Notes: generated from the letters alone by a model not told the origin. DNA of 64,000 bases from Acidobacteriota bacterium (GCA_020845575.1 JADLFL010000040.1:146232-210231), one strand, 5' to 3'; counted from the first letter of the stretch, positions 45,521 through 54,908 are shown. Made by a program: numbers and translations.

Positions 45521-47416
45521 ATGCGCCAGTCATCGCTGTCGGGCATCGTGCTGCTGGCTGCCCTCGCGGCTGCCGGCGTCGTGTCGTGGGCGTCAGGACC
45601 ACAGGCCGCACAGCCGCAGCTGCCGCGCCCCAACATCCTCTGGATCACGAGCGAGGACAACGGGCCGGAACTCGGTGCATACGGCGACGCGTACGCCACC
45701 ACGCCGAGTCTCGATCGGCTTGCCGCGCGCGGGTTCCGCTACCGCACCGTGTGGTCGAACGGGCCGGTGTGCGCTGCGTCGCGCACCGCGCTGATCCTTG
45801 GCGTGTATCCGGAGTCGACAGGCGGCGAGCACATGCGCAGCTATGTGCCGCTGCCCGGCGACATGCGTCTGTATCCCGCGCTGCTGCGCGACGCGGGTTA
45901 CTACACGACCAACAGCGCGAAGGCCGACTACAACTACGGCAACACGGGGACCGTCTGGGACGAGCAGTCCAACACGGCGCACTATCGGAACCGCCCACCA
46001 GGCCAGCCCTTCTTCGCCGTGTTCAACAGCACGGTCACGCACGAATCGCAGATCCGCACGCGCCCGCACAAGGCGGTGCACGATCCGGCAGGCGTCACGG
46101 TGCCGGCGTACATGCCCGACGTCCCGGTTGTCCGCCAGGACTGGGCGCAGTACTACGACCGGATCACGGAGATGGACACGTTTGTCGGCCTGCGGCTCGC
46201 CGAACTCGACGCCGACGGCCTGGCCGGCGACACCATCGTGATGTACTTCGGCGACCACGGCTCCGGCATGCCGCGGTCCAAGCGCTTCCCGTACGACTCG
46301 GGCCTGCGCGTGCCGCTCATCGTGTACGTGCCGCCGAAGTATCAGCACCTGATCCCGGTCGAGGCGCGCGTGCCCGGCGCGGAGGTCACGCGCCTGGTGT
46401 CGTTTGTCGACTTCGCGCCCACGTTGCTCAGTCTTGCCGGCGTCGCGCCGCCCGCGTGGATGCAGGGGCACGCGTTCCTCGGCCCGCACATGGTGCCGGC
46501 GCCGGGGTTCATCTTCGGCTTCCGCGGGCGCATGGACGAACGGTACGACCTGAGCCGCAGCGTGCGCGACGCTCGCTACGTCTACATCCGCAACTACATG
46601 CCCCATCGTCCCTGGGGGCAGCACGTCGGCTACATGTTCGAGACGCCCGCCACCGCGACCTGGAAGCGGATGTACGACGAAGGCCGTCTCAACGCCACGC
46701 AGCGCGCGTTCTGGGAACCCAAGCCGCACGAGGAGTTGTACGACCTCGATGCCGATCGCTGGCAAGTCGACAACCTCGCGGAGTCACCCGCGCATGCCGC
46801 GGCGCTCGCACGGCTGCGCGAGGCGCTCGACGCGCATCAGCGGCGCACGCGAGACGTCGGCCTGCTGCCCGAGTACATGCTGCACCGCGATCCGCAGATC
46901 ACGCCCTATGCGCTGCGCGAGGATCGCTCGCGATACGACTTCGAGCGCGTGCAGACGATGGCGCGGCAGGCGGCGGACGCCCGTGTGCCGCTCGACGACA
47001 TCAGGCCCATGCTGGCCGACAGCGATCCGGCCGTCCGGTATTGGGCAGCCACCGGCGTCGTGATTCGCGGCCGGGACGCCGTTGCGGCCGCGCGTGCCGA
47101 TCTCGTTCGACTGCTCGGCGACGGCGACCCCGGCCCGCGCATCGCCGCTGCGGAGGGATTGGCGCGGTTCGGTTCGGCTGCCGAGCGCGATCGCGCCATC
47201 GCCCGACTGGTGGCCGACAGCGATCCGGTCAGACACGGCGAGTTCGCGGCACTGCTTGCCGCGTACAGCCTGAATCAGGTGACCGACCTGCCCGCCGCGG
47301 TGCGGGACGCCATTGACGCGTTGCCCGCGACGCCGGCCGATGCCGGCCGCACACGCCGGCAGCGGGAGGAGTACCTGCCGCGCCTCAAGGCCGCCATCCG
47401 CAACGACGTGCGCTGA
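45521..47416 (+). CDS. Secreted type I sulfatase with HEAT-like tail
   Basis: The 631-residue protein starts with a signal peptide at ATG 45521 (the upstream frame lies in the methyltransferase gene). The sulfatase domain has RPNILWITSEDNGPELGAYG with metal ligands, the active Cys84 in CAASRTALILG, and YFGDHGSGMPRSKRFPYDSG. The formylglycine motif is CxAxR instead of CxPxR. Residues from about 520 form HEAT-like helical pairs (LADSDPAVRYWAATGVVIRG, LLGDGDPGPRIAAAEGLARFG). It resembles the heparan N-sulfatase-like S1 group. It may act on sulfated glycans taken in by the nearby TonB receptor; that link is an inference. Confidence 0.9.
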   Translation: MRQSSLSGIVLLAALAAAGVVSWASGPQAAQPQLPRPNILWITSEDNGPELGAYGDAYATTPSLDRLAARGFRYRTVWSNGPVCAASRTALILGVYPESTGGEHMRSYVPLPGDMRLYPALLRDAGYYTTNSAKADYNYGNTGTVWDEQSNTAHYRNRPPGQPFFAVFNSTVTHESQIRTRPHKAVHDPAGVTVPAYMPDVPVVRQDWAQYYDRITEMDTFVGLRLAELDADGLAGDTIVMYFGDHGSGMPRSKRFPYDSGLRVPLIVYVPPKYQHLIPVEARVPGAEVTRLVSFVDFAPTLLSLAGVAPPAWMQGHAFLGPHMVPAPGFIFGFRGRMDERYDLSRSVRDARYVYIRNYMPHRPWGQHVGYMFETPATATWKRMYDEGRLNATQRAFWEPKPHEELYDLDADRWQVDNLAESPAHAAALARLREALDAHQRRTRDVGLLPEYMLHRDPQITPYALREDRSRYDFERVQTMARQAADARVPLDDIRPMLADSDPAVRYWAATGVVIRGRDAVAAARADLVRLLGDGDPGPRIAAAEGLARFGSAAERDRAIARLVADSDPVRHGEFAALLAAYSLNQVTDLPAAVRDAIDALPATPADAGRTRRQREEYLPRLKAAIRNDVR

Positions 47417-47446
47417 CGCGCGCGCTCGCTCCGATCGAACGTTGCG

Positions 47447-49792
47447 TCACTCCTGACGAGTGAGCAGGTGCTCGCGGCCGCGGCCGACGAAGCCGGAGAG
47501 ATCCGTTTCCGGAGCGCTCGGCGGAAGCGACCTGTGGTACTCGATGCGCGGGTGATCGTCGGTGAGGATGGGGCCATCGCCGACGAAGGCCCGCATGTCG
47601 TCGGCGTTGGCGCTGAAGGCGCCGAGCAGCGCATCGAAGGTGTGCAGTCCCACGGACGCGAGGGCGTGTTGCGTCTGCACGTCGGCCACCTTGCGCTCGA
47701 ACGCCGCCTCGTCGAGCGAGAGTGACCGCGTCGATCCGACGAGCAACGTCCCGCCGTTCCACAGCGTGGCGTCAGGAAACACGTCGAGGAACGTGCGCAT
47801 GATCAACCGGTACTCTACCTCCGCGCGCTGGCCGATCCACTGCAGCATCACGCCCTCGTCCTTCAGCGCGCGGCGCGCGAGTTCGAAGTACTCGCGCGAG
47901 TACAGCAGGCCGGCGCCGGCGTGCTGCGGCTGGATGATGTCTGCCGTGATCACGTCGTAGCGGCGGGTCGTGAGAGCCAGGTAGTTACGCCCGTCCGACA
48001 CCTGCAGCCTGACGTTCGGCTGTCTGAGCACATCGTCGTTGACGTGAGAGAAGAGAGCGGCGCCGCGCACGACGGAACGCGAGAGCTCCACCACGTCGAC
48101 GGTGGCGCCGGCGTGCCGCGCAACGGCGCCAGGCGTCGCGCCGCCCCCGAGGCCGATCACGAGCACGTCGCGCGGCGCGGGGTGGATGGCCATCGGGAAG
48201 TGGCCGATCTGCCGGTGCAGCGTGATCATCGGCGCGCTGTCGTTGGCCTGATGGAGGCCGTCGAGGTACATCACTCGCACGTTGCCCGGCCGCCGGTGCA
48301 CGGTCACGGTCGTCTGCACGCCTTCCTCGCGCCAGAGTGCGACCTCGCCGCGCTCGTAGCGCCGCGTGAGCGCGGTCTCGAAGGGATCGGGCAGGGCGAA
48401 CGCGGCGGCACCGAAGACCACGACGAGTGTGAGCGCCAGCCACCACGTGCGCCGCGCAGCCGCCGACCGTTCGAGAAGCACGATGCCGGCAAGGAGATAC
48501 AGGCTCGCGGCAAGTGCGAGACTGAGCCGGCTGCCGGCGAGGGGCAGCAGCACGAAGCCGCCGAGCACGGCGCCGGCGATGGCACCGAGCATGTTCATCG
48601 CGTACGCCACGCCGATGCGTCGCGCGAGCGCGGGATCGGCGGGATCGCCCGGACCGACCCACACACGCATCGCGACGGGGAACGACACGCCCATGAGCAG
48701 CGCGCTCGGAAGGATGGCGACGATGGAGGCCTGCACGGTGCCTGACGTGCGCCACCCCGCCGCGTAGGTGCCTGCGAGCACGATGAGCGAGCCGAGTACG
48801 GCGACGCTCGTCCACAAACAGAGGAGTGCAAGCGTCCGTGTCCAGTCGCGCTCGCGCCGCAGCATGCGCGTGGCGACGAGGCTGCCGGCACTGATGCCGC
48901 CGAGCACCGTCGCCAGCATCGTGGTGAAGGCGTACGTGGTGGCCGGCAGGAACAGGACGAGCACGCGGAACCAGATCACCTCGAGCGCAAGCGAGGCGAG
49001 CCCGGAGACGCCGAAGTAGACGAGTGCGAGTGTCCGTACCGCGCCACCCTCCGCGATGTGCGCGCGGCCGGCTTCCGGCAGCGGCGCGCGCGGCTCGGGC
49101 TCTCGGGTGACAGCGTCGGGCGTGTCGCCGATGTCGCCGGTGTCGATCGGTCGCACGGGCAGCAGCCACGCGCCGATGCCGACGAGCAGGTTGAGGCCCG
49201 CGGCCACAAGGAACGTGCGGTTCAGGCCGACGTCGCCAATCAGGTGGAAGCCGGCAAGAATGGCGCCCGTGATGGCGCCGCCGGCGTTGATCGCGTACAA
49301 CAGCCCGACGCGCGGCCCTAACACGCCACGCGCCACGATGGTGGATCGCACGACGAGCGGCAGTGTGGCGCCCATGAGCACGGTCGGCACGAGGAGCACG
49401 AGGAACGAACAGACAAAGCGCGCCAGGGTGAGCGCCACGAGGTGGTCCGGCACCGCGGCGTGCACCGCCCCGTAGAGCGTCTGCGCGGCATCGAGTCCCC
49501 ACGGCGTGAGCAGCGCGCTGATGGCGATGCCGACTTCGATCGCGCCGAACCAGCGGAGCGGCGATCGCACGCGATCGGCGAGGCGTCCGGCCAGGAGGCT
49601 GCCCAGCGCGAGGCCGGCCATGAAGCTGGCGAGCACGGTGCTGGCCGCGTACGCTGTCACGCCGAAGACCAGCGACAGCATGCGCAGCCACAGCACCTGA
49701 TACATCAGGCCGCTGACGCCAGACGCGAAGAACAACAGCGCCAGACCGGCCAGCGGCGGTCCACCAACACGAACGCGAGACGACGTGGGCAT
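47447..49792 (-). CDS. MFS-like transporter fused to spermidine synthase-like domain
   Basis: The 781-residue product has 12-14 membrane helices in two halves (about 1-210 and 250-470) and a soluble C-terminal aminopropyltransferase-like domain (about 495-780). The latter has HRQIGHFPMAIHP, the SAM-type VLVIGLGGGATPGAVARHAGATVDVVELSRSVV and RLQVSDGRNYLALT. Such fused proteins are common, but the canonical polyamine residues are partly lost, so activity on putrescine is uncertain. ATG 49792 starts the first helix region. It is convergent with the sulfatase gene. Confidence 0.85.
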   Translation of the reverse strand: MPTSSRVRVGGPPLAGLALLFFASGVSGLMYQVLWLRMLSLVFGVTAYAASTVLASFMAGLALGSLLAGRLADRVRSPLRWFGAIEVGIAISALLTPWGLDAAQTLYGAVHAAVPDHLVALTLARFVCSFLVLLVPTVLMGATLPLVVRSTIVARGVLGPRVGLLYAINAGGAITGAILAGFHLIGDVGLNRTFLVAAGLNLLVGIGAWLLPVRPIDTGDIGDTPDAVTREPEPRAPLPEAGRAHIAEGGAVRTLALVYFGVSGLASLALEVIWFRVLVLFLPATTYAFTTMLATVLGGISAGSLVATRMLRRERDWTRTLALLCLWTSVAVLGSLIVLAGTYAAGWRTSGTVQASIVAILPSALLMGVSFPVAMRVWVGPGDPADPALARRIGVAYAMNMLGAIAGAVLGGFVLLPLAGSRLSLALAASLYLLAGIVLLERSAAARRTWWLALTLVVVFGAAAFALPDPFETALTRRYERGEVALWREEGVQTTVTVHRRPGNVRVMYLDGLHQANDSAPMITLHRQIGHFPMAIHPAPRDVLVIGLGGGATPGAVARHAGATVDVVELSRSVVRGAALFSHVNDDVLRQPNVRLQVSDGRNYLALTTRRYDVITADIIQPQHAGAGLLYSREYFELARRALKDEGVMLQWIGQRAEVEYRLIMRTFLDVFPDATLWNGGTLLVGSTRSLSLDEAAFERKVADVQTQHALASVGLHTFDALLGAFSANADDMRAFVGDGPILTDDHPRIEYHRSLPPSAPETDLSGFVGRGREHLLTRQE

Positions 49793-49865
49793 GCGGGCCG
49801 CGATTCTACATCGCTGCCTCTGCCCGACAGATGACCAGGGAAGAAGAAGGTACAAAGCTCACGCC

Positions 49866-50336
49866 ATGACACCGATTCAGTTTGTCTGTGAGGCGCTCGT
49901 TCCTCAGTCACCACTGGAGATCGCCGAGCAGATGCTCGACCTGAGCCGATGGCCGGAGTTCACCGGCTACGGTCCGTTGCCGGGCATCCGAACGGCGGAG
50001 TTCGAGGAACGGACTCCGAACGTCCGCGGCACCCGCATCCGCGTCACCAGCGCCGACGAGTCGCGGTACATCGAGACGATCAGCGAATGGAACCCGCCCT
50101 CCCGGATTCAACTGGAATTCAGCGACTTCCAGCCACCGCTGGCACGTCTGACGACTCGCTTCGTGGAAACCTGGGAGTTCACCGAAGGGCCGGATGGTAC
50201 CCGGGTGCGACGCCGGTTCGACCTGTATCCCCGTTCGGCATGGGCCCGGTTCCCGCTCTGGCTGATCTCCCGCCTGCTGCGCGGAGCAACGCAGCGGCAC
50301 CTCCAACTGATTCAGGCAGCGGGCCACCAGAGGTGA
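49866..50336 (+). CDS. SRPBCC (START-like) family protein
   Basis: The 156-residue product has the ligand-pocket fold: a first strand (IQFVCEALVPQSP), helix pair (LEIAEQMLDLSRWPEF), strands with TRIRVTSADESRYIETISEWNPPSRIQLEF, and a last helix (AWARFPLWLISRLLRGATQRHLQLI). It likely binds a hydrophobic small molecule; no substrate can be named. It is divergent from the MFS/spermidine synthase gene with 73 nt between. Confidence 0.78.
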   Translation: MTPIQFVCEALVPQSPLEIAEQMLDLSRWPEFTGYGPLPGIRTAEFEERTPNVRGTRIRVTSADESRYIETISEWNPPSRIQLEFSDFQPPLARLTTRFVETWEFTEGPDGTRVRRRFDLYPRSAWARFPLWLISRLLRGATQRHLQLIQAAGHQR

Positions 50337-50466
50337 GCGGCAGGTCAGGTGTTTGACAGTCGGGCTGCAGATTCGGCACGCTCTGTCACACCGTCATCGA
50401 CTGGTTCAGCGCCAGCCGCTACGTGAAGCAGTCCCGAACCGTCCGCGCTGTGCAACGGAGATGGTG

Positions 50467-50892
50467 ATGAAGAGCGCGCTCACGTGGATGGCTCTGGCGT
50501 ATGCCGGAGGTGTGATGATGGCGCAGGGGCACGGCAACGGTTCGACGCGCGACGCGGTCAACCGCTTCAACGCCGCCATCAATCGCCACGACGTGGCCGC
50601 GGTCGGCGCGCTGCTGACCGAGGACACGGTGTTCGAGAACACTGGACCGGCGCCCGACGGCACGCGCATCGAGGGCAAAGCCGCGGTCGTGACGTTCTGG
50701 ACCACGTGGTTCGTCAACAACGCCGATGCCACGTTCGACGCCGAAGAAGTCATCGTCGCCGGCGACCGCTGCACGGTGCGCTGGATCCATCGCAAGATGA
50801 GTGACGGCAAGCCGTGGCATCTTCGCGGCGTCGACGTCTTCACGGTTCGCGATGGCAAGATCGCGGCCAAGCTCGCCTACGTCAAGGGGTGA
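50467..50892 (+). CDS. Secreted SnoaL/NTF2-like protein
   Basis: GGAG at 50457-50460 is six bases from ATG 50467, preferred over ATG 50461. The 141-residue product has a signal peptide (ALTWMALAYAGGVMMAQG) and an NTF2-like cone: DAVNRFNAAINRHDVAAVGALLTEDTVFENTGPAPDGTRIEGKAAVVTFW and the strand VRWIHRKMSDGKPWHLRGVDVFTVRDGKIAAKLAYVKG. Function unknown, usually ligand binding or hydratase-like. The spacer to 51036 has a run of nine G at about 51027-51035. Confidence 0.82.
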   Translation: MKSALTWMALAYAGGVMMAQGHGNGSTRDAVNRFNAAINRHDVAAVGALLTEDTVFENTGPAPDGTRIEGKAAVVTFWTTWFVNNADATFDAEEVIVAGDRCTVRWIHRKMSDGKPWHLRGVDVFTVRDGKIAAKLAYVKG

Positions 50893-51036
50893 CCAGCCTG
50901 CCGGTCGCGGTCAGCGGTGTCAGCCGCCGACGGGTCTGACGTCCGGTGCGCTCGTGTCCGTTGCCGACACCGTGCATCTGGCCGGCTGGGCCGTCGGTTC
51001 ATGGGAGAACCTCAACGGAAGCGGTTGGGGGGGGGC

Positions 51037-52230
51037 TTACCGGCGTGCGATGCGGCTCCGGCTCCCGGGCAACACCGCGCCGTCGGCCAGGCGCTGCAGA
51101 AATGTCGCCAGCGGCGATACACGGACCGGCCCATCCTGCTGGGGCGTCTCGCCCAGGTACACCGCGTGGCACGCGCCGAGCATCCCGCCATCGTGCAACT
51201 CCCGCAGTGGCCGACCGAACTCTGACCGCCATTGCCGGCTGGCCTTCACTTCGATGCCGATGCTGGTCCTGCCCCGGCTCCAGACGAAGTCGACTTCCGT
51301 TCCGGATGGCGTGCGGTAGTACGACAGCGTGCCTCCGCAACCCGTATACGCCATGTGCGCGCGCAGTTCCTGGAACACCAGCGTCTCGAGCAACGTGCCG
51401 CGCTCGGCACCGTCCAGCGGCTCGCGCAGACGCTGCGCCAGCGCACGCACCACGCCGCAATCGAACAGATAGAATTTGGGATGCGTCACTTCCTTGACCT
51501 TGGCGCGCGGACGCCAGGCCGGTAGCCACGCACCGACCAGGGTGTCGGTCAGCACGTCGAAGTACCCCTGCACGGTTGGCCGTGCGACCGCGGCATCGCG
51601 CGCCAGCGAGGCCACGTTGGTCACCTGGCCATTGGCGAGCGCCGCGACCTCCAGGAACCGTGTGAACGACTCCAGGCTCCGCACCAGCGCCTCGGCGCGA
51701 ATCTCCTGCGCAAGATAGGTGCTCACGTAGGCTTCAAGCAGATCGACGCGACCCGCCACGGAGCGTTCGCCGCGCACCAACGGCAACGTGCCGAATCGCA
51801 GCAAATCGTCCGCTGGCGGCATGCCGGACAATTCCGCGACGGTCAGCGGAAACATCTCGCGACTGATTACTCGCCCGGCGAGCAGATTGACGTCACCGCG
51901 CCGCAGGCGCCGCGCGGAGGAACCCGTCAGCGCAAAGCGCCAGCGCCGCGGCGATGACGCCAGCGCGTCGTGCACGTCGTTGAGCAGCGCCGGCAGTTTC
52001 TGCACTTCGTCCACCACGACCCAGGAGCCGGACGGCAGCGCATCGATCTCGCGGCGGAACACCTCCGGATCACGCATCAGGCGCAGCAGTTCGCGGTCGA
52101 GCAGCAGGTTGTACCAGCGCGCGTCGGGCAGCACCTGCCGCAGCCAGGTGGTCTTGCCAACGCCGCGTGGCCCGAGCAGCAGGAAGGAACGCGAGGGCAG
52201 GGTCAACCGGCGTGCATACATGGCCGGCAT
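51037..52230 (-). CDS. AAA ATPase with DUF4143 domain, gene A
   Basis: The 397-residue protein has Walker A GPRGVGKTT near residue 21, Walker B WVVVDEVQKLP, sensor I RFALTGSSARRLRR, a winged-helix region (about 210-235, TNVASLARDAAVARPTVQGYFDVL) and a C-terminal DUF4143 nuclease-like domain with EVDFVW and GIEVKAS. Family roles are unclear; many occur as single mobile genes. A second, different member is at 53430 on the other strand, with transposon and toxin relics between. Confidence 0.9.
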   Translation of the reverse strand: MPAMYARRLTLPSRSFLLLGPRGVGKTTWLRQVLPDARWYNLLLDRELLRLMRDPEVFRREIDALPSGSWVVVDEVQKLPALLNDVHDALASSPRRWRFALTGSSARRLRRGDVNLLAGRVISREMFPLTVAELSGMPPADDLLRFGTLPLVRGERSVAGRVDLLEAYVSTYLAQEIRAEALVRSLESFTRFLEVAALANGQVTNVASLARDAAVARPTVQGYFDVLTDTLVGAWLPAWRPRAKVKEVTHPKFYLFDCGVVRALAQRLREPLDGAERGTLLETLVFQELRAHMAYTGCGGTLSYYRTPSGTEVDFVWSRGRTSIGIEVKASRQWRSEFGRPLRELHDGGMLGACHAVYLGETPQQDGPVRVSPLATFLQRLADGAVLPGSRSRIARR

Positions 52231-52342
52231 TATGACTGTAAAAATGCTGGCGACCTATACATGAGTCTTCAGGCGACCCGGCAGGCCGCAGGCGTCTGCC
52301 CCTGGCGGCAGAGCCGGTCCGGGGCCGTGGCCATGGTCTGTT

Positions 52343-52628
52343 GAAGCCGAGGCTGAACTTGCCGAGGCCATCGATTGCTATGCCCTCAACGTCAGCCGCA
52401 AGGTGGCGGAGCACTTCCTTGCCGTGTTCGAGGAGAGAGTAGAGCGGTCGCTGCCCTTACTCGATTCTTTACCGAGAGCGCGACGGGTTCATCTACATCA
52501 GCGCGATTGCGCATCAGTCACGGCGTCCCAGGTACTGGCGGGCGCGCGAGCCATGGAACGTAGCTCTGGCCTTCATCCTGACCGCTGTTCTGTGTGTACG
52601 TGGGACTGCTCTGTGGGGCGGCCTCTAG
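52343..52628 (+). pseudogene. Broken ParE/RelE-family toxin
   Basis: In one frame 52343 on gives EAEAELAEAIDCYALNV and AEHFLAVFEERVERS, the N-terminal helices of a ParE-like toxin. In a second frame the end appears as CPYSILYRERDGFIYISAIAHQ and RRPRYWRAREPW. About 25 central residues are missing and the frame shifts near 52455. No start codon or antitoxin partner is evident upstream. Confidence 0.65.
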
Positions 52629-52700
52629 CTGCGAGAGCCGCGCTTGCATCGCCTGCTGCCGTTCTGTACGACGAGGATCCGCTGAACGAATCAGCGCCCG

Positions 52701-53168
52701 GTGGTCCAGCGTTTCGGCCGCGCGTTGAACCTGAACGTCCATCTGCACGCCCTCGTGCTGGACGGTGTGTTCACGCACGCCGACGGCGTCGTGCGGTTCC
52801 ACCCGGTGGCGCGTCTGACGAGCGCGGACGTGATGGCGCGGATCGCGCGGCGCGACGATGCCGACGCGAAACGGGCGGACGTGGACGAGGACGCACCCTG
52901 CGCGACAGGCGCGCGGGCGGGCGGATACCGATGGGCTGAACTGATGCGCCGAACGTTCGGGGCGGACGTGTTGGCGTGCCTCCGCTGCGGCGGGCGACTG
53001 CGTCTTGTGGCGTTGATCGAGCAGGCGTCAGTGATCCAGCACATCCTGCGTCACCTCGGCCTCCCGACCGAGGTTCCGGAGCCGTGCCCGGCCCGTGCGC
53101 CACCTCGACTCCTCGAGACGAACGACGACCACGACCAAAGAGCCCCCGACGTCGACGCCGTCTGGTGA
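52701..53168 (+). pseudogene. IS91-family transposase with internal deletion
   Basis: The 155-codon frame begins VVQRFGRALNLNVHLHALVLDGVF, the central part of IS91/IS801-type Y2 transposases, runs to LTSADVMARIARR, and then jumps to YRWAELMRRTFGADVLACLRCGGRLRLVALIEQASVIQHILRHLGLPTE, the zinc-ribbon-like end. The N-terminal domain and over 100 residues between these parts are absent, so it cannot transpose. It marks an old insertion in the island between the two DUF4143 genes. 52629-52700 is unassigned. Confidence 0.82.
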
Positions 53169-53272
53169 GGACAGAGCGTCCTGTGGGGAGAGGTGTCGCC
53201 CCGTCCTGCTGTACCCCATTCTGGCCGACCGGGCCGTTTTCGGTGCTGTTCTCTTGAGATCGATCTCGCATT

Positions 53273-53434
53273 GACCAGGGATTCTCTGCGGCTCCGACCG
53301 ATCCGCGATTTCACGGGCCGACCGATCTTGGGTTCCAGGTCCGACGAATGCCCGATTTCAGAGCCGACGAACTGTAGAGATCAAGCGTGACGGATCGTAG
53401 ACTTCATCCATGACGGATTGTAGAGTTCGATGAT
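53273..53434 (+). repeat. Seven degenerate 23-nt tandem units ending at a start codon
   Basis: Each unit starts with GAC at 53273, 53296, 53320, 53343, 53366, 53389 and 53412; steps are 23, 24, 23, 23, 23 and 23 nt. An eighth GACC is at 53435. The consensus is about GACSGATCNNNGANTTCANNNNC; the last three share GTAGAnwTC. The array runs into ATG 53430 of the DUF4143 ATPase gene. It may extend to 53226 in weaker form. It could be an operator for autoregulation or the end of the adjacent IS91 remnant. Confidence 0.75.
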
Positions 53435-54686
53435 GACCGACTACCGCGCACGTGTCGTCGACACCGAGCTCAAACGACGCATGCGAGTGATGGGCGCGGT
53501 GCTCATTGACGGCCCGAAGGCGGTCGGAAAGACCAGGACCGCGTCGCAAGTCGCTGAGACCGTTCTCCGCCTCGATGTCGATCCGGTCGCACGGGCGGCG
53601 CTGGAGACCGCCCCGGAGCAGTTGTTCGAGCGCCCGACGCCGATCCTGTTCGATGAGTGGCAGGACACGCCGGCGCTGTGGAATCACGTCCGGCGCGCCG
53701 TTGATGACCGCGGCGAGAAGGGCCTCTATCTGTTGACCGGCTCGGCGACGCCACGCGATACCGCAAGGATGCATTCCGGAGCGGGTCGAATCGCGCGTCT
53801 GCGCATGCGGCCCATGTCGCTCTTTGAGTCGGGCCACTCCGACGGCTCCGTCAGCCTCGCCGCGCTTCTCAACGGTGACGAGGTCAGCGGCAGCACGAAC
53901 ACACTCACCGTGCCGCAGCTCCTGGAGCGCATCGTCATCGGCGGTTGGCCCGAGATCACGGACTGGGACGAAGCAGACGCGCGGGACTGGCTGGCGGACT
54001 ACTTGCGGAACCTCGCGGAAAAGGATGTACCCGATCTCGGAACGCGCAGGAATCCCCAGAACATTGCGCGGCTGCTTGCCTCACTCGCGCGGGCCGTCGG
54101 CACGCCCCTCAACCGTTCCGAACTGGAGGTCGAGGTTGGTGGCGCTGGTGGGCAGATCGCATCCGAGACACTCGCTCGCTACCTCGACGCACTGGAGCGC
54201 CTCATGCTCGTCGAACCGCTGCCCGCCTGGCGACCGCACATGCGATCGCGGACTCGACTTCGCACGACGCCGGTCCATCACTTCGTCGATCCATCGATCG
54301 GAACGGTGGCTCTTGGCGTCGGCACGCCCGGGTTGCTTGCTGACCTGAACGCCGCCGGCTTCCACTTCGAGTCGCTCGCGCTGCGCGACCTGCGCGTTTA
54401 CAGCCAGGCTCTGGGCGCCACCCTGTCATCGTGGCGCGACACACAGACGAACAAAGAGGTCGATGCGGTGCTCGAGTTGCCGAACGGCAGGTGGGCCGCA
54501 TTCGAGTTCAAGCTCGGCGAGGCCGCGGCCGATGCCGCCGCCGAGTCTCTCGAGCACTTCGCGGGAAAGGTCGACACAGCCAGGCACGGTGACCCTGTGG
54601 CGCTTGTGGTCGTGACTGGCGGCCGTTTCACCATGCGCCGCGCGGACGGCGTCACTGTCGTACCGCTGTCCGTGCTCGGTCCATAG
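53430..54686 (+). CDS. AAA ATPase with DUF4143 domain, gene B
   Basis: The 418-residue protein has Walker A GPKAVGKTR (a diverged P-loop) near residue 28, Walker B PILFDEWQD, sensor-like YLLTGSATP, a helix-turn-helix-like region (about 215-250) and the DUF4143 end with EVDAVLELPNGRWAAFEFKLG. ATG 53430 is followed by ATG 53433; both lie at the end of the 23-nt array. It is a different subgroup from gene A at 51037. Related proteins have been suggested as toxin-like or DNA-maintenance factors, but no function is settled. Confidence 0.9.
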   Translation: MMTDYRARVVDTELKRRMRVMGAVLIDGPKAVGKTRTASQVAETVLRLDVDPVARAALETAPEQLFERPTPILFDEWQDTPALWNHVRRAVDDRGEKGLYLLTGSATPRDTARMHSGAGRIARLRMRPMSLFESGHSDGSVSLAALLNGDEVSGSTNTLTVPQLLERIVIGGWPEITDWDEADARDWLADYLRNLAEKDVPDLGTRRNPQNIARLLASLARAVGTPLNRSELEVEVGGAGGQIASETLARYLDALERLMLVEPLPAWRPHMRSRTRLRTTPVHHFVDPSIGTVALGVGTPGLLADLNAAGFHFESLALRDLRVYSQALGATLSSWRDTQTNKEVDAVLELPNGRWAAFEFKLGEAAADAAAESLEHFAGKVDTARHGDPVALVVVTGGRFTMRRADGVTVVPLSVLGP

Positions 54687-54797
54687 GCGCGGCGCGACGA
54701 ACAACTCGCAGATTCGTGGCAACCACGCTCCAACTCGCGTGGCACATCACAGCGGTCGCCCTACCACTCGCAGCAGATTCTGGAGTCTCGGCCCTGA

Positions 54798-54908
54798 ATG
54801 GCAGATTGTCTCTACTGTGGGGCACCTGCTGGGTTTCTCCGGCGTGAGCACGATGGAACCCACCGGGCAGCCGTGGACTCGATCAAGCAGTTCACCACAG
54901 AGGGCCGT
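54798..54908 (+). pseudogene. Zinc-ribbon-like N-terminal fragment
   Basis: ATG 54798 starts ADCLYCGAPAGFLRREHDG, which looks like the CxxCG...AGF...H start of small zinc-binding proteins, continuing with HRAAVDSIKQFTTEG for about 36 residues. After that the frame lacks meaning and runs into a shadow of the next gene. The second Cys pair is missing. The rest of 54687-54987 holds nothing I can name. Confidence 0.45.

Noticed and set aside
53273..53434. CRISPR array
   Set aside because: Units are contiguous with no spacers, too short and degenerate, and no cas genes are near.
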